Source: Prochlorococcus sp. AG-347-K15
GTDB lineage: Bacteria; Cyanobacteriota; Cyanobacteriia; PCC-6307; Cyanobiaceae
Assembly: GCA_003281415.1 (NCBI GenBank)
Contig: QCCC01000002.1
Span: forward strand, 1-64,000
Reading direction: 5' to 3'
DNA length: 64,000 bases
The position numbers and the translations under genes are program-made. Every line of letters begins with the position of its first letter. Within the stretch, counting starts at the first letter, position 1. The notes beneath the pieces were generated by a model. The model searched no databases and had not been told where the DNA came from. It saw only the letters and a list, made by a program, of their open reading frames with translations. This document shows, piece by piece, positions 27,337 through 37,911 of this stretch.

Positions 27337-27537
27337 TTAAATGTTCGGTTTGGAGTATGCTGGTACAAGCATACCGCCATCTTGGTCATCATTATTATCA
27401 TCATCAAACCCACCTCCTAGAAGTAACTCAATAATTACAAGTACAGATATTGGATAGAGGCACCATAGTATTGCTGTAAAAGGACTTACTGAGGAAGAAG
27501 CTGAGTAAAATTCTGTCATAATCTGATAATAATCCAA
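27337..27537 (-). CDS. small TM protein with acidic DDDNNDDQDGG tail
   Basis: 66-aa ORF. Confidence 0.6.
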   Translation of the reverse strand: MDYYQIMTEFYSASSSVSPFTAILWCLYPISVLVIIELLLGGGFDDDNNDDQDGGMLVPAYSKPNI

Positions 27538-27800
27538 AGAAACAATAATTGTGGATCATTTGGGTAGTGTTAATCACTATTTCTAGAAATATTTTTTAAA
27601 ACTTTTCTCTTTCGCACGAATAGATTTTTGGTATGTATTGATATTTTTATTCTTAAAATCGATTTGAATAATAATTTCCTTGAACCTAATTAGAAACTAA
27701 TAATGACATAATGAATCGCGTTATTGTTATTTTTTATACTTAACAATAATTGTACAATTTTGATTCAAAAACTATTATTTATCTTGATTTTATAAATTCT

Positions 27801-27932
27801 ATGTTTTCTTTCACTTTTGATCCTTTGGCTGCGATATTTGGTATATCAGGAATTGTAGGCTTCTTTTTCTTCGTTTCTGCTGCTAAGGGAACTTCCAGTA
27901 TAAATACAAAACCAAAAAAGGAATTAGATTAG
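27801..27932 (+). CDS. 43-aa membrane protein
   Basis: MFSFTFDPLAAIFGISGIVGFFFFVSAAKGTSSINTKPKKELD (internal start preferred). Confidence 0.5.
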   Translation: MFSFTFDPLAAIFGISGIVGFFFFVSAAKGTSSINTKPKKELD

Positions 27933-27996
27933 AACTTATTGTGTCAGAAAACTAAATTGAAATTTTAAATTTAGTATTTAAAAGGCTTGTTAATTA

Positions 27997-28167
27997 TTAC
28001 TTATTCCATTGTTTAGAAATAAATTCAAGAAAATCTTTTAGATCCTCTTCAGGACAATTTGTTTGTTTTTGTAAATCAATGCAAATTTGCTTAATATTTT
28101 CAAAGGCCTTTTTTACTATTTCGTTTTTTTCAATAACCTCAAAATATTCTTGATCAGTAAAAGGCAT
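27997..28167 (-). CDS. 56-aa conserved hypothetical protein
   Basis: MPFTDQEYFEVIEKNEIVKKAFENIKQICIDLQKQTNCPEEDLKDFLEFISKQWNK. Confidence 0.6.
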   Translation of the reverse strand: MPFTDQEYFEVIEKNEIVKKAFENIKQICIDLQKQTNCPEEDLKDFLEFISKQWNK

Positions 28168-28258
28168 AATATGAGTTTCCTTCTTGAAAATTATTTATTA
28201 ACCATATTTTATCTACATTGACTTAACAGTAAAGAAGAAAACATCTTTTTTCTTAAAT

Positions 28259-28534
28259 CTAGCTGCCCAATCGATAATGTTTTTTAATACTTTTGGTTAC
28301 TTCCCATTCGCAGTTAAGTCCAGCAGGAAACTCAACTAGATCTCCAGCTTTAATGACGTAAATGTCACCGTTTTGTGTACTTACTTTCGCTTGACCTTCA
28401 ATAATTAAGCAAATTTCCTTATCATCGTAATTCCACTGAAATTTGCTTGGCTCACATTCCCAAATAGGCCAACTTTTTATTCCATACTGAATTATTACGC
28501 TTGCACTACAAGGGGAAGATATTAGAACTTTCAC
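28259..28534 (-). CDS. cupin domain protein (Cupin_3/DUF861-like)
   Basis: EICLIIEGQAKVSTQNGDIYVIKAGDLVEFPAGLNCEWEV. Confidence 0.9.
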   Translation of the reverse strand: MKVLISSPCSASVIIQYGIKSWPIWECEPSKFQWNYDDKEICLIIEGQAKVSTQNGDIYVIKAGDLVEFPAGLNCEWEVTKSIKKHYRLGS

Positions 28535-28653
28535 GAAATAGTTCGGATCTGTTTTTTCATTTTACAAATAAAAGAAATATTTATTTTCGAGAATTTGTAT
28601 TTCTTTACTGTCTTTTATTTTTTTTCGTTTATCATAAAAAAAATTTCTAATTT

Positions 28654-28788
28654 ATGGATGAGCTTTCTGTATTGTCAATTTCGCTATCTATAGCTTCTCT
28701 AGGAATATTTTTTTTATTTTTCGCTTCAAATGATGATGATGACCAAGATGGAGGTAAGTTGATTAAATCATTAGAAAGAATTAATTAA
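28654..28788 (+). CDS. 44-aa TM protein with DDDDQDGG segment
   Basis: MDELSVLSISLSIASLGIFFLFFASNDDDDQDGGKLIKSLERIN. Confidence 0.6.
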   Translation: MDELSVLSISLSIASLGIFFLFFASNDDDDQDGGKLIKSLERIN

Positions 28789-28790
28789 CT

Positions 28791-28907
28791 CTAAGTAAAT
28801 AAAACATTTAATAGAGATTTATAACCTATAAAGCCTGCATAAATGCAGCTTAAAAAAATAAAATAAACTTCCAATGTGCCGAGTCTTTTTTTCTTTAATG
28901 TTTTCAT
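28791..28907 (-). CDS. 38-aa membrane peptide
   Basis: MKTLKKKRLGTLEVYFIFLSCIYAGFIGYKSLLNVLFT. Confidence 0.5.
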   Translation of the reverse strand: MKTLKKKRLGTLEVYFIFLSCIYAGFIGYKSLLNVLFT

Positions 28908-28984
28908 TGTTTTGAGTGTTTATAGGGTAATTTTATTTAATTTGATTTTTATTAACATGAGTATTTTTTACATTAACTCAGAGA

Positions 28985-29857
28985 TTAAAGAATTATTAAT
29001 GTCAAGCCAAAAAATAAAAAACAAGTAAAAAATATTATTTTTTTGGTAATTTCTCTTTCCTCAGTCTTAGCAAAAAATAAGGAAATTACTGGAGATATGC
29101 TTAATAAGGCCCATCCTATTCCTATGGGAAGGGTTTTAAACACAACTTGTTGTAGAAATATTCCTATATTTGTTCCAAGAAGTATTGAAATAAAAAATCT
29201 TTTTTGTTGTTTTTTGTCTATGTTTTTTAAGAAAAAATTAATCTTAAATCCTTTTAGACTAATCAAAAAAATTATTGCACCTAATAGTCTTATTTCAGTT
29301 GTAAGGAAAGGAGATAAATTGCTTTGAAGGAAAACTATCCTTGATAAGAGACCTCCAAGAACAGCACATAAAACTGATAAAAAAGGAAAAGCAAAAATCT
29401 TAAAGTTATTTTTTTCTGAGAAAGAGGAGTTTTCCTCTTTAAAATCGTTACCTTTTCTGAGAATTATGAATAACGAAATCGTTACTATAATTATTCCAAA
29501 CCATGATTTAGTTGTTAAATTTTCATTAATAAAAAATTCCCCTGACAAAGCTGCCACTAACGGAGAAAGAGTTTCTATAGATAAAGTTTTTCTTGTGCCA
29601 ATTGTTTGTAGTGACTTTAAATAGAAAGTATCACCTAAACCAATACCTATTATTCCACTAATTAGTAGGATAAATATGTTTTTTAATTCAGTTGTAGAAC
29701 TTAGATTGAAAAAAGCAGGTATAAAAATTAAAAAAGCTATTATATTTTTTATTAAATTAATATCTATTGATTTATATTTTTGAGTTTGCGAGCGCCAAAT
29801 AAAGCACGCATATGTCCAAGATGTAGCAGCTCCAAAAGCAGAAAGGATTCCAATCAA
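28985..29857 (-). CDS. EamA/DMT-family transporter
   Basis: Ten-TM pattern, two EamA-like halves. Confidence 0.88.
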   Translation of the reverse strand: MIGILSAFGAATSWTYACFIWRSQTQKYKSIDINLIKNIIAFLIFIPAFFNLSSTTELKNIFILLISGIIGIGLGDTFYLKSLQTIGTRKTLSIETLSPLVAALSGEFFINENLTTKSWFGIIIVTISLFIILRKGNDFKEENSSFSEKNNFKIFAFPFLSVLCAVLGGLLSRIVFLQSNLSPFLTTEIRLLGAIIFLISLKGFKINFFLKNIDKKQQKRFFISILLGTNIGIFLQQVVFKTLPIGIGWALLSISPVISLFFAKTEEREITKKIIFFTCFLFFGLTLIIL

Positions 29858-29878
29858 AACGAATAATTTTTATAAATT

Positions 29879-29977
29879 TTATTTTATAAATTGAGTAAAT
29901 GCTAAAAAGAATACATAAACAAGAATCAAAATTCCCGGTAAGTACTGAATTAGTGATTTGAAATTATTTTTTTTCAT
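29879..29977 (-). CDS. 32-aa membrane peptide
   Basis: MKKNNFKSLIQYLPGILILVYVFFLAFTQFIK. Confidence 0.45.
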   Translation of the reverse strand: MKKNNFKSLIQYLPGILILVYVFFLAFTQFIK

Positions 29978-30002
29978 ATTTACTTAAAATAATTTGTTAA
30001 TT

Positions 30003-30239
30003 CTAAACAGTTTTTTTATTACTAGGGTACAAACTCTCTAACTTCTTTCTTCTTTGAACTTTTGCATTAATTCTTTCTTCTTTTTCTTTTTTCTTGATCT
30101 CATCATTTATCTTGTTTTGTCTGTAACCAAACCAAAGTAAAACCCAAATAACAGAAGTTATTAAAAGAAGAGCCGTATATTGACCAGTCATAGGAAAACT
30201 GGCCTCAGAATATTTGACGTAAGAAAACATTGGACTCAT
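30003..30239 (-). CDS. conserved hypothetical TM protein
   Basis: 78-aa ORF. Confidence 0.65.
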   Translation of the reverse strand: MSPMFSYVKYSEASFPMTGQYTALLLITSVIWVLLWFGYRQNKINDEIKKKEKEERINAKVQRRKKLESLYPSNKKTV

Positions 30240-30307
30240 TTAATTAAGTTAAAGCATAAAAATAACGACTGCGTTGATTTTTTTTTTGATATTTAAAAAT
30301 TAGTGAA

Positions 30308-31663
30308 TTGCAGCTATTTATTATGAAGTTTTTTATTTATTTTTTTGATAGTTTCGGGATAATTTTTCTTTATAACTCCTTGCTATTATCAGATAGAAGC
30401 ATATTGAATGATAAGTTTTTGGAACTTTTTGATTTAGCAATTGTAGGAGGCGGTGCAGCTGGTTTTATGACAGCAATAACTGCTGCTGAAAATGGAGTAA
30501 AAAAAATAATAATTCTTGAAGGCACTTCAAAACTTATGGAGAAAGTAAGGATTAGTGGAGGGGGAAGATGTAACGTCACTAATGCGACATGGATACCGAA
30601 TGAACTAGTTGAGAATTACCCCAGAGGTGGAATTCAGCTATTGGAATCATTTAATCGTTTTGCTGCTGGAGATGTATATGATTGGTTTGAGAAAAAAGGG
30701 TTAAAATTAAAAATTGAGGAAGATCTAAGAGTTTTCCCAGTATCTAATTCTTCTTCAGATGTTATTGATTGTTTGAGAAAAAGTGCTTTATCAAAAAAAG
30801 TACAGATATTAACAAATTTTTTTGTAAAAGAAATTTCAAAAACTCCAGATAATATATTCAATATTTTTAGTCTTAAAAAAGCAAAGGTAACTGCAAAAAA
30901 TATTATTCTTTCAACTGGAGGTAATCCAAGCGGATATAAATTAGCTCAAAAGCTTGGACACACCATTACTAAACCTGTACCATCGCTTTTTACTTTTTCT
31001 ACAAAAGAACCAAATTTGGATGAATGTAGTGGGGTATCCATAAAGGGCATAGATATAGAAATTAAATTAAACAACAAGAATTTTCAAAATAGAGGCGATT
31101 TACTAATAACGCATTGGGGGTTTAGTGGGCCAGCAGTATTAAAACTTTCATCAATTGCAGCAAGGGAACTTTATAGCCAAAAATATAAATTTAATCTAAT
31201 CATTAAATGGTCTTCTTTAAGTTATGAGGAGTTAAAAGAAAAAGTTAATTATTTAAGATTAAATAAAGGCAAGGTGAATCTTATTAATAGTAGACCTGTT
31301 CCACTATTAACAAAAAGATTATGGATTTTTTTATTAAAGAAAATAGGTATTGATAAAGAGAAAAAGTGGGCTGATTTACTGGCGTATGAAAGAGAGAGAA
31401 TGATAAATACTCTAATCAGGGATAAATATATAATTTCGGGCAAAGGTCCATTTGGAGAGGAATTTGTTACTTCTGGAGGCGTAAAAATTAATGAGGTTAA
31501 TTTTAAAAGTATGGAGAGCTTAATTTGTCCAGGGTTATTTTTTTCTGGAGAAGTTTTGGATGTTGATGGGATCACTGGTGGATTTAATTTTCAACATTGT
31601 TGGACAAGTGGATGGATCGCTGGGATGGCAGTCTCAAAGTTAAACCAATCAATAAAAAATTAA
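30308..31663 (+). CDS. HI0933-family NAD(P)/FAD-dependent oxidoreductase (true start probably near 30410)
   Basis: DLAIVGGGAAGFMTAITAAENG, SGGGRCNVTN, GEVLDVDGITGGFNFQHCWTSGW. Confidence 0.92.
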   Translation: MQLFIMKFFIYFFDSFGIIFLYNSLLLSDRSILNDKFLELFDLAIVGGGAAGFMTAITAAENGVKKIIILEGTSKLMEKVRISGGGRCNVTNATWIPNELVENYPRGGIQLLESFNRFAAGDVYDWFEKKGLKLKIEEDLRVFPVSNSSSDVIDCLRKSALSKKVQILTNFFVKEISKTPDNIFNIFSLKKAKVTAKNIILSTGGNPSGYKLAQKLGHTITKPVPSLFTFSTKEPNLDECSGVSIKGIDIEIKLNNKNFQNRGDLLITHWGFSGPAVLKLSSIAARELYSQKYKFNLIIKWSSLSYEELKEKVNYLRLNKGKVNLINSRPVPLLTKRLWIFLLKKIGIDKEKKWADLLAYERERMINTLIRDKYIISGKGPFGEEFVTSGGVKINEVNFKSMESLICPGLFFSGEVLDVDGITGGFNFQHCWTSGWIAGMAVSKLNQSIKN

Positions 31664-31782
31664 TAAGTAATAAATCAGTAAGTAACAATTCAATAAGTTT
31701 ATCTTTTTTTTATTAAGTAATAGACGGAAAAAGTTTTTTGGAGAAACTTTAATTTTAAAGTTTTAATTATTGGTGAAGATTA

Positions 31783-32532
31783 ATGCAGAATCTTGTATCA
31801 AAAAAAGAAGAAGAGGAAAGAAGGTTAAAAGCTTTAGCAGAATATAGGATTTTGGGAACCAAGCCAGAATCATGTTATGACGATATTACAAAAATTGCTG
31901 CTACAACCTGTAATGTGCCTATTTCTTTAATGACTTTGGTAGACAAAGATAAACAATGGTTTAAATCCAAAATAGGACTTCAAATATCAGAAACTAAAAG
32001 AGATTGGTCTTTTTGTACACATGCAATAAAAGAAAATAGTCCATTAATTATTCATGATGCTTTCCAAGATGAAAGATTTATAAATAATCCATTGGTAACT
32101 GGAGATCCAAAGATTCGTTTTTATGCAGGTTTTCCCCTTAGAAATAGTGATGGTAATAAGCTTGGAACTCTTTGTGTAATAGACAGAAAGCCAGGAAATC
32201 TAACTACACAACAATTTAATATTATGGAATTATTATCCAAGCAAATAGTTTCATTTTTAGAGCTTAGAAAAAAGTCATTAAATTTGCTAGATGCTTTATC
32301 TAATTTGCATAAACAGGAAGGGATTTTATCTGTATGTTCATATTGCAGAGAAGTGAAAAATAAGGAGGGCGATTGGATGCATTTAGAAAAATATCTTTCG
32401 AAAATTAGTGATATTAGATTCAGTCATGGGGTTTGTGATAATTGTATGGAAAAACATTTCCCAGATGTAATCGAAGTATGGAATAAAAAGGATTTTTTTG
32501 AAGATGGCCAGAAAAGGTATTTAGAGACTTAG
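31783..32532 (+). CDS. GAF domain protein with C-terminal CxxC zinc-ribbon-like module
   Basis: GAF-like LGTLCVIDRKP; CSYCREVKNKEGDWMHLEKYLSKISDIRFSHGVCDNC. Confidence 0.88.
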   Translation: MQNLVSKKEEEERRLKALAEYRILGTKPESCYDDITKIAATTCNVPISLMTLVDKDKQWFKSKIGLQISETKRDWSFCTHAIKENSPLIIHDAFQDERFINNPLVTGDPKIRFYAGFPLRNSDGNKLGTLCVIDRKPGNLTTQQFNIMELLSKQIVSFLELRKKSLNLLDALSNLHKQEGILSVCSYCREVKNKEGDWMHLEKYLSKISDIRFSHGVCDNCMEKHFPDVIEVWNKKDFFEDGQKRYLET

Positions 32533-32619
32533 ATTTAATCCCTTGCTTTTAAGTTATTAATTTATTTCTAAACAAATTCTTCATTTGGTGGTTAGGATTG
32601 TATAAATTTTGACTCGAAC

Positions 32620-33105
32620 ATGTTATTAGGATCTTTATTAACAGGTGAAATTGCTAAAAGTGCATTAGTAGCATATGTTCATTATTTAGGAATTATTTTG
32701 TGTTTCGGTTCTCTTTTGTTTGAAAGATTGACTCTCAAAGTAGGTCTTAATAGAAATGAGACGATCTCAATGATAATTGCAGATGTGGTTTATGGTTTGG
32801 CAGGAGTTGCAATATTAGTTACTGGGATTTTGCGTGTTAAGTATTTTGGTCAAGGAGGTGATTTCTATACAGGTAACCCTGTGTTTTGGATAAAAGTTTC
32901 TCTTTACATTCTGGTGGGATTACTTTCTTTATACCCAACAACCACATATATCTTATGGGCTATTCCATTAAGTAAGAATAAATTACCTGAAATATCTGAA
33001 AATCTAGTAAAGAGGTTCAGACTCATTATTACTACTGAATTAGTAGGCTTTGCAACAATACCTTTGTTTGCCACTCTTATGGCTAGAGGTGTAGGTTTAG
33101 GTTGA
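32620..33105 (+). CDS. DUF2214 family membrane protein
   Basis: AYVHYLGIILCFGSLLFERLTLK. Confidence 0.85.
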   Translation: MLLGSLLTGEIAKSALVAYVHYLGIILCFGSLLFERLTLKVGLNRNETISMIIADVVYGLAGVAILVTGILRVKYFGQGGDFYTGNPVFWIKVSLYILVGLLSLYPTTTYILWAIPLSKNKLPEISENLVKRFRLIITTELVGFATIPLFATLMARGVGLG

Positions 33106-33638
33106 AAAATTTATTTCTAGAAAGAAATTGTTTAATAAGTGCTAACAAATTATATAGATGGAGTTTAAGTTATAAGATTTCTAAATCTACAAAGGAAATT
33201 ATTTTTATTGGTTTAAATCCCTCATTATCTGATGAAAATTTCTTAGATAATACAACAAAAAAGATAATCAAAATTTCGAAAAACAATTATTATGGCAAAG
33301 TAAAATTAATCAATCTATTTGCTCTTATTTCAAGCAAACCAGAAAAACTTTTTAATCACAAAGATCCTGTGGGTCATTTAAACAATAATCATATTAATAA
33401 AAACTTAAAACACTGGTCTGAAAATAAAAATTGTGATTTATGGTTAGGTTGGGGTAACAAAGGTAAATTTCTGAATAGAAATAAAAAAATATCAAAAAAA
33501 ATAATGCAATTTAACTCAATTAGGAAAAATAATTTTGATAATCCTCTGGGACCGCTTTTAATTAAGAAAACAATCAAAGATAATCCGATACATCCTCTTT
33601 ACTGTTCTGATAATTCCATCCTCCAATCTTATTTTTAG
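33102..33638 (+). CDS. DUF1643 family protein
   Basis: IFIGLNPSLSDENFLDNTTKK; WGNKGKFLNR. Confidence 0.85.
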   Translation: MKNLFLERNCLISANKLYRWSLSYKISKSTKEIIFIGLNPSLSDENFLDNTTKKIIKISKNNYYGKVKLINLFALISSKPEKLFNHKDPVGHLNNNHINKNLKHWSENKNCDLWLGWGNKGKFLNRNKKISKKIMQFNSIRKNNFDNPLGPLLIKKTIKDNPIHPLYCSDNSILQSYF

Positions 33639-33720
33639 GTAGTAAGGCTCAAATGCAAACCAGTATTTTTAGCTATTCCATTAAATATGTGTTAATTTCT
33701 ATTTGTTAAGTTAACCTTAT

Positions 33721-33849
33721 ATGAAAATTTCAAAGCAACTAAATAAACTAAAAAACTTGAATGTTGAGGCAGAAAAATGTTCTACGAGAGAAGAAGCAAA
33801 AAAAATAATTAATAAAGCAAATAAAGCACAAAGTAAAATTAACAAATAA
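33721..33849 (+). CDS. 42-aa basic hypothetical protein
   Basis: MKISKQLNKLKNLNVEAEKCSTREEAKKIINKANKAQSKINK. Confidence 0.6.
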   Translation: MKISKQLNKLKNLNVEAEKCSTREEAKKIINKANKAQSKINK

Positions 33850-33935
33850 ATAAAAATTAATTTCACTTATTCATAATTTATAATTTTCAAAATATTTAAT
33901 TAAAACAAATACACCATATTTATTTCTTAGTATTT

Positions 33936-34667
33936 ATGTCTTTGAAAATAATTAAAATAAGGAAATCTCACGAAAGATTTAGATCGACTAGAGAATGGCT
34001 AAATTCGATGCATTCATTTTCTTTCGCAGAGCATAGAGATCCAGAATGGGATAATTTTGGGAAAATTAGAGTTATAAACGAAGATATTATTTCTCCTAAT
34101 GCAGGATTTAATACGCATTCTCATGCAAATATGGAAATAATTACTATCGTAACAAAAGGAGCAATAACTCATAGAGACTCGTTAAATAATCTTGGAAAAA
34201 TTCACAAAGATGAAGTACAAGTTATGTCCGCAGGTACTGGAATCTCTCATAGCGAGAAGAATGAAGAAAATGAGACCTGTAAATTGTTCCAGATTTGGAT
34301 ATATCCTCAAAAAGAAAATATCAAACCCCAATATGATCAAATTTCATTAAATGAAAAGTTGTGGGATAATCTTATTTTTAATTACAAAGACGTAAAAAAT
34401 AATAAGCTTTTTCTAAATCAAAGTATTTCCTTATGGCGTTGTAAATATAAGCCAATTAAAGAAAAAAAATTGCCATTAAAAATCGATAAATATAATTGGA
34501 TACAAATAATAGAAGGTAATCTTTTATTAAAAAGTAAAGACTCTAATTCAAATATATATCTCGAATCTGGAGATGGCTTGGGTTTTGAAGTTAATTATTA
34601 TGATGATGTCTCTATAGATACTGAAAAAGAACTGGATTTTCTCTTATTTTCCATGCCTTCCTTGTAA
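33936..34667 (+). CDS. pirin family protein
   Basis: FNTHSHANMEIITIVTKGAITHRDSLNN...VQVMSAGTGISHSEKN. Confidence 0.95.
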   Translation: MSLKIIKIRKSHERFRSTREWLNSMHSFSFAEHRDPEWDNFGKIRVINEDIISPNAGFNTHSHANMEIITIVTKGAITHRDSLNNLGKIHKDEVQVMSAGTGISHSEKNEENETCKLFQIWIYPQKENIKPQYDQISLNEKLWDNLIFNYKDVKNNKLFLNQSISLWRCKYKPIKEKKLPLKIDKYNWIQIIEGNLLLKSKDSNSNIYLESGDGLGFEVNYYDDVSIDTEKELDFLLFSMPSL

Positions 34668-34680
34668 TTTATACGTTACT

Positions 34681-34995
34681 TTACCCATCAAAACCTTTAT
34701 TAAATGCATTTAAAGCTTGCAAAGCCATATTAAGGTGAACTTCCATAGCACCAAGAGCAATTAAAGAATTCGGTGATTTATCTTTTAGTAAATTCTCTTT
34801 TCTTTTTGATAACTCATTAACTACTTTCTTAGTTGATGCTTCCCACTTGTTTATTAACTCTTCAAATTCTCTTTTTTCGGGACTTTCTATTTCTGCTAAT
34901 TCATCAGAAAAATGAGAATCTTTTTGTGCCTTAAGCATCAAGTAACTTAATTTTTTATGGCTTATTGCTTGAGGTAAATTGTTAGATTCACTCAT
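34681..34995 (-). CDS. conserved hypothetical protein
   Basis: 104-aa ORF. Confidence 0.7.
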   Translation of the reverse strand: MSESNNLPQAISHKKLSYLMLKAQKDSHFSDELAEIESPEKREFEELINKWEASTKKVVNELSKRKENLLKDKSPNSLIALGAMEVHLNMALQALNAFNKGFDG

Positions 34996-35096
34996 TACTA
35001 GTAGTTAATTTATAGTCAAAATCTAACTAATTTAGTGAATATTAGCTAGAGGGGAGACGGTTGTGATGACCGACCTGAAAATTACGAAATGATACT

Positions 35097-36560
35097 TTAA
35101 CAAAAAATGGATTTATTAACCTTTAATTTTTCACTTATTAGTTTCTTGAAATAATCTCCACGTTCTTCATAATTTTTAAATTGATCAAAACTAGAGCATG
35201 AAGGTGAGAATAATAATGTTCCAACCCTATTATTTTGTAAATAATGAAAAACAAAATTTAAAAGCTCTTTTAGTTCTGAAAATTCAAAAATATTTTTTTT
35301 AAATCCTTCATTAATAAGCGCCATTTTTAGGACTTTTGAGCTTTCTCCAAAAAGGAAAACACATTTAACTTTTTTCTCTAAAACTTTTATCCACTCACTA
35401 TATTCATTCCCTTTTAATCTACCCCCAGCAATGATTATTATTTGACCTTCAATTGAATTTATTCCTGCAATAGATGAGTCAAAATTTGTAGCTTTACTAT
35501 CATTAATTATTTCTATATCATTATTTTTATAAATTGTTTCCATCCTATGGGGTAATTGTTTGTAATTAGATAAAGAATCTTTAATCTTCTTCCCAGATAA
35601 TCCAACTTTTCTAGCTGCTGCAATTACCAATAAAAGATTTTGAAGATTATGCATTCCTTTTAAAGAAAAATGTTCAAGTTTGAATAATTTCTTTCCTCTC
35701 TCAAAAATGTATGCTTTATCATCTATCCAATAATCGCATTGAATAAAATTTGATTTATCGAAACTAGTTGTTATCCAAACCCCACTTGATAGCGAACTGT
35801 AGTGATTTCTCAGGTTTTTATCGTCATAATTATAAATTCTAAAATCAGATTTTTCTAGCAAGCTTTTTTTTATGTTGAAATAGTTTTCAAGTGTTTTATG
35901 TCTTTCAAGATGATCTTCTGTGAAGGTTGTCCATATTCCAATATTAGGTTTTACTTCTGGAGATATTTCTATTTGATAACTGCTTAATTCAGCTACAACC
36001 CAATCAATTTTTTCATGTTTTTTGGAGTGAGCATATTTACATAAAGGTGTACCAATATTTCCAGCAAAAGGAGCATTTAATCCAGTATCACAGAGTATAT
36101 GGCTTAGTAAATGAGTAACAGTAGTCTTGCCATTAGTGCCAGTAATACCTATCCAATTTGTGTCTTTTAAAATTTCCCATGCAACATTAATTTCTCCAAT
36201 TACTTTAATTCCCTTTTTTTTTAATTCAATAATAGTTATATGGTCATAAGGTATTGATGGACTTACAACAACAGATTCGATCTCTTTCACAAAAGGTTGA
36301 ATTTCTTCAAATACAAAATCTTTATTCAGAGAAACTAGTATATTAAGCTCTTCTAATTCTGTTTTTCTTTCTAAGAATTCTATCCCATCTTTACTTTCCC
36401 AAACAATTACTCTCTTATTGATGCTTCTCAAATACTTGGCAGCCCAAAATCCAGATTTACCTAATCCAATTACAAGATTAATATTTCCTTTATTAAAATG
36501 ATTATCTATCATTAAATTTATAATTGAATTTATATTAATTGTGTTTAAGGGGTAATTCAA
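35097..36560 (-). CDS. murD: UDP-N-acetylmuramoylalanine--D-glutamate ligase (true start may be about 36512)
   Basis: [53 protein letters not shown]. Confidence 0.96.
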   Translation of the reverse strand: MNYPLNTININSIINLMIDNHFNKGNINLVIGLGKSGFWAAKYLRSINKRVIVWESKDGIEFLERKTELEELNILVSLNKDFVFEEIQPFVKEIESVVVSPSIPYDHITIIELKKKGIKVIGEINVAWEILKDTNWIGITGTNGKTTVTHLLSHILCDTGLNAPFAGNIGTPLCKYAHSKKHEKIDWVVAELSSYQIEISPEVKPNIGIWTTFTEDHLERHKTLENYFNIKKSLLEKSDFRIYNYDDKNLRNHYSSLSSGVWITTSFDKSNFIQCDYWIDDKAYIFERGKKLFKLEHFSLKGMHNLQNLLLVIAAARKVGLSGKKIKDSLSNYKQLPHRMETIYKNNDIEIINDSKATNFDSSIAGINSIEGQIIIIAGGRLKGNEYSEWIKVLEKKVKCVFLFGESSKVLKMALINEGFKKNIFEFSELKELLNFVFHYLQNNRVGTLLFSPSCSSFDQFKNYEERGDYFKKLISEKLKVNKSIFC

Positions 36561-36612
36561 TCATGAGACCTTTCTTCAGTATTTATAGTATTCTCCAAAG
36601 AAAAATTAATTA

Positions 36613-36879
36613 ATGGAAGAAAATACTGCAAAATATTGGTTCTCTTGGTTTTATGAAAAGTGGGAGAAAAATGCTCCAGGTGAATTAATTGAAAACGGTT
36701 TAACTCCGTCTCAGATTGCTGAGCGCTTTGTTAATGAAAACCATGATAGTTTTATAGAATTGTCAAAAAAAATTGATGAAAAAAATTATGATGCCTTAAT
36801 AGAATTTATGAAGCTCTCAGAGAGTGAATTACATATCTTGAAGTATTTTCTAAAGTTAGTAAAAATGAAAAATTTATAA
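36613..36879 (+). CDS. conserved hypothetical protein, paralog of 25822..26148
   Basis: 88-aa ORF, shared pattern WF.W...I...F...E..HD. Confidence 0.7.
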   Translation: MEENTAKYWFSWFYEKWEKNAPGELIENGLTPSQIAERFVNENHDSFIELSKKIDEKNYDALIEFMKLSESELHILKYFLKLVKMKNL

Positions 36880-37803
36880 GAAGTTAGTAAGTATTTCAAG
36901 GCTTTTTTCCCATAAATTTTTTCTTTCTTTTTTACTCATAGCGTAAGGAGAAGTAGGGGATAGTTTTGGATGACCTCTGAAATTAAATCTAGGACCATAA
37001 TGGTCGCCGCCTCTTGCATCTGGAGAAGTAGCTGCAAAAAGTTGAGGTAAAGCACCCATCTCAGCAGTTTGAAAAATAGGGCTAAATAATTCCAAGGAGA
37101 AAATTTCTAATGGACTAGGGTTAGGTTTTTGAGCAGTAAAGAGATTTGTTTTTGCAATTCCTGGGTGAGCAGCTAAAGAAAGTATATTTTTGTGCTTTAA
37201 GTTTTCATTTAGTTCCAAAGCAAACATTACATTTGCCAATTTGCTATTGGAGTAAGATTCCCATTTGTTGTAATATTTCTCAGCTTTAAGATTTTCCCAA
37301 CCAACTTTGCCAAAAAATTGTGCTCCAGAAGTAACCGTCACTATTCTAGATTCTTCTTTTTTTTCAATAATTGGAAGTAGCTTTAGGGTCAAAAGCATGT
37401 GAGCTAGATGATTAACTGCAAATTGTATTTCATATCCCTGGGCACTAAGAGTTTTAGGCGGATGCATAATGCCTGCATTATTAATTAGTAAATCCAAATT
37501 TTCAAAATTATCAAAAATTTTGAACTGAACTTCAACAATATTTTTTAAATCTGACAAATCTAATTCTAAAGGTGTAAATAATCCTTCAGGGTTAAGAAAT
37601 TTAAGTTTTTTGATAGTTTGATTAGCTTTTTCAAGCGATCTACAAGCTATAACAACATGAGCATTTTTTTCTGCTAAGGCCTTTGCAGTGTAGTATCCAA
37701 GACCACTATTCGCACCAGTAATTAGCGCTGTTTTACCTGTAAGGTTTGGAATATTAGATGTTTCCCAGTTAGAGATTTTAGGTCTTGAAATAGTGGCAGT
37801 CAT
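36874..37803 (-). CDS. short-chain dehydrogenase/reductase (POR-like)
   Basis: TALITGANSGLGYYTAKALA, NNAGIMHPP, YSNSKLAN. Confidence 0.93.
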   Translation of the reverse strand: MTATISRPKISNWETSNIPNLTGKTALITGANSGLGYYTAKALAEKNAHVVIACRSLEKANQTIKKLKFLNPEGLFTPLELDLSDLKNIVEVQFKIFDNFENLDLLINNAGIMHPPKTLSAQGYEIQFAVNHLAHMLLTLKLLPIIEKKEESRIVTVTSGAQFFGKVGWENLKAEKYYNKWESYSNSKLANVMFALELNENLKHKNILSLAAHPGIAKTNLFTAQKPNPSPLEIFSLELFSPIFQTAEMGALPQLFAATSPDARGGDHYGPRFNFRGHPKLSPTSPYAMSKKERKNLWEKSLEILTNFL

Positions 37804-37911
37804 TTAGTAGTCCTGCAAATTGTTTTGGAATTTAACCAAAATTTAGTTACTTTCCCACTGTAAATAATGGAAGTCAGTATCGTGAGATCTTATTGAAGGT
37901 ACTATTTAATA

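Noticed and set aside
35046-35078. GC-rich GGGGAGACGGTTGTGATGACCGACCTG between murD and a hypothetical gene
   Set aside because: Only a short CGGT/ACCG hairpin, no terminator or repeats; insufficient evidence for an RNA gene
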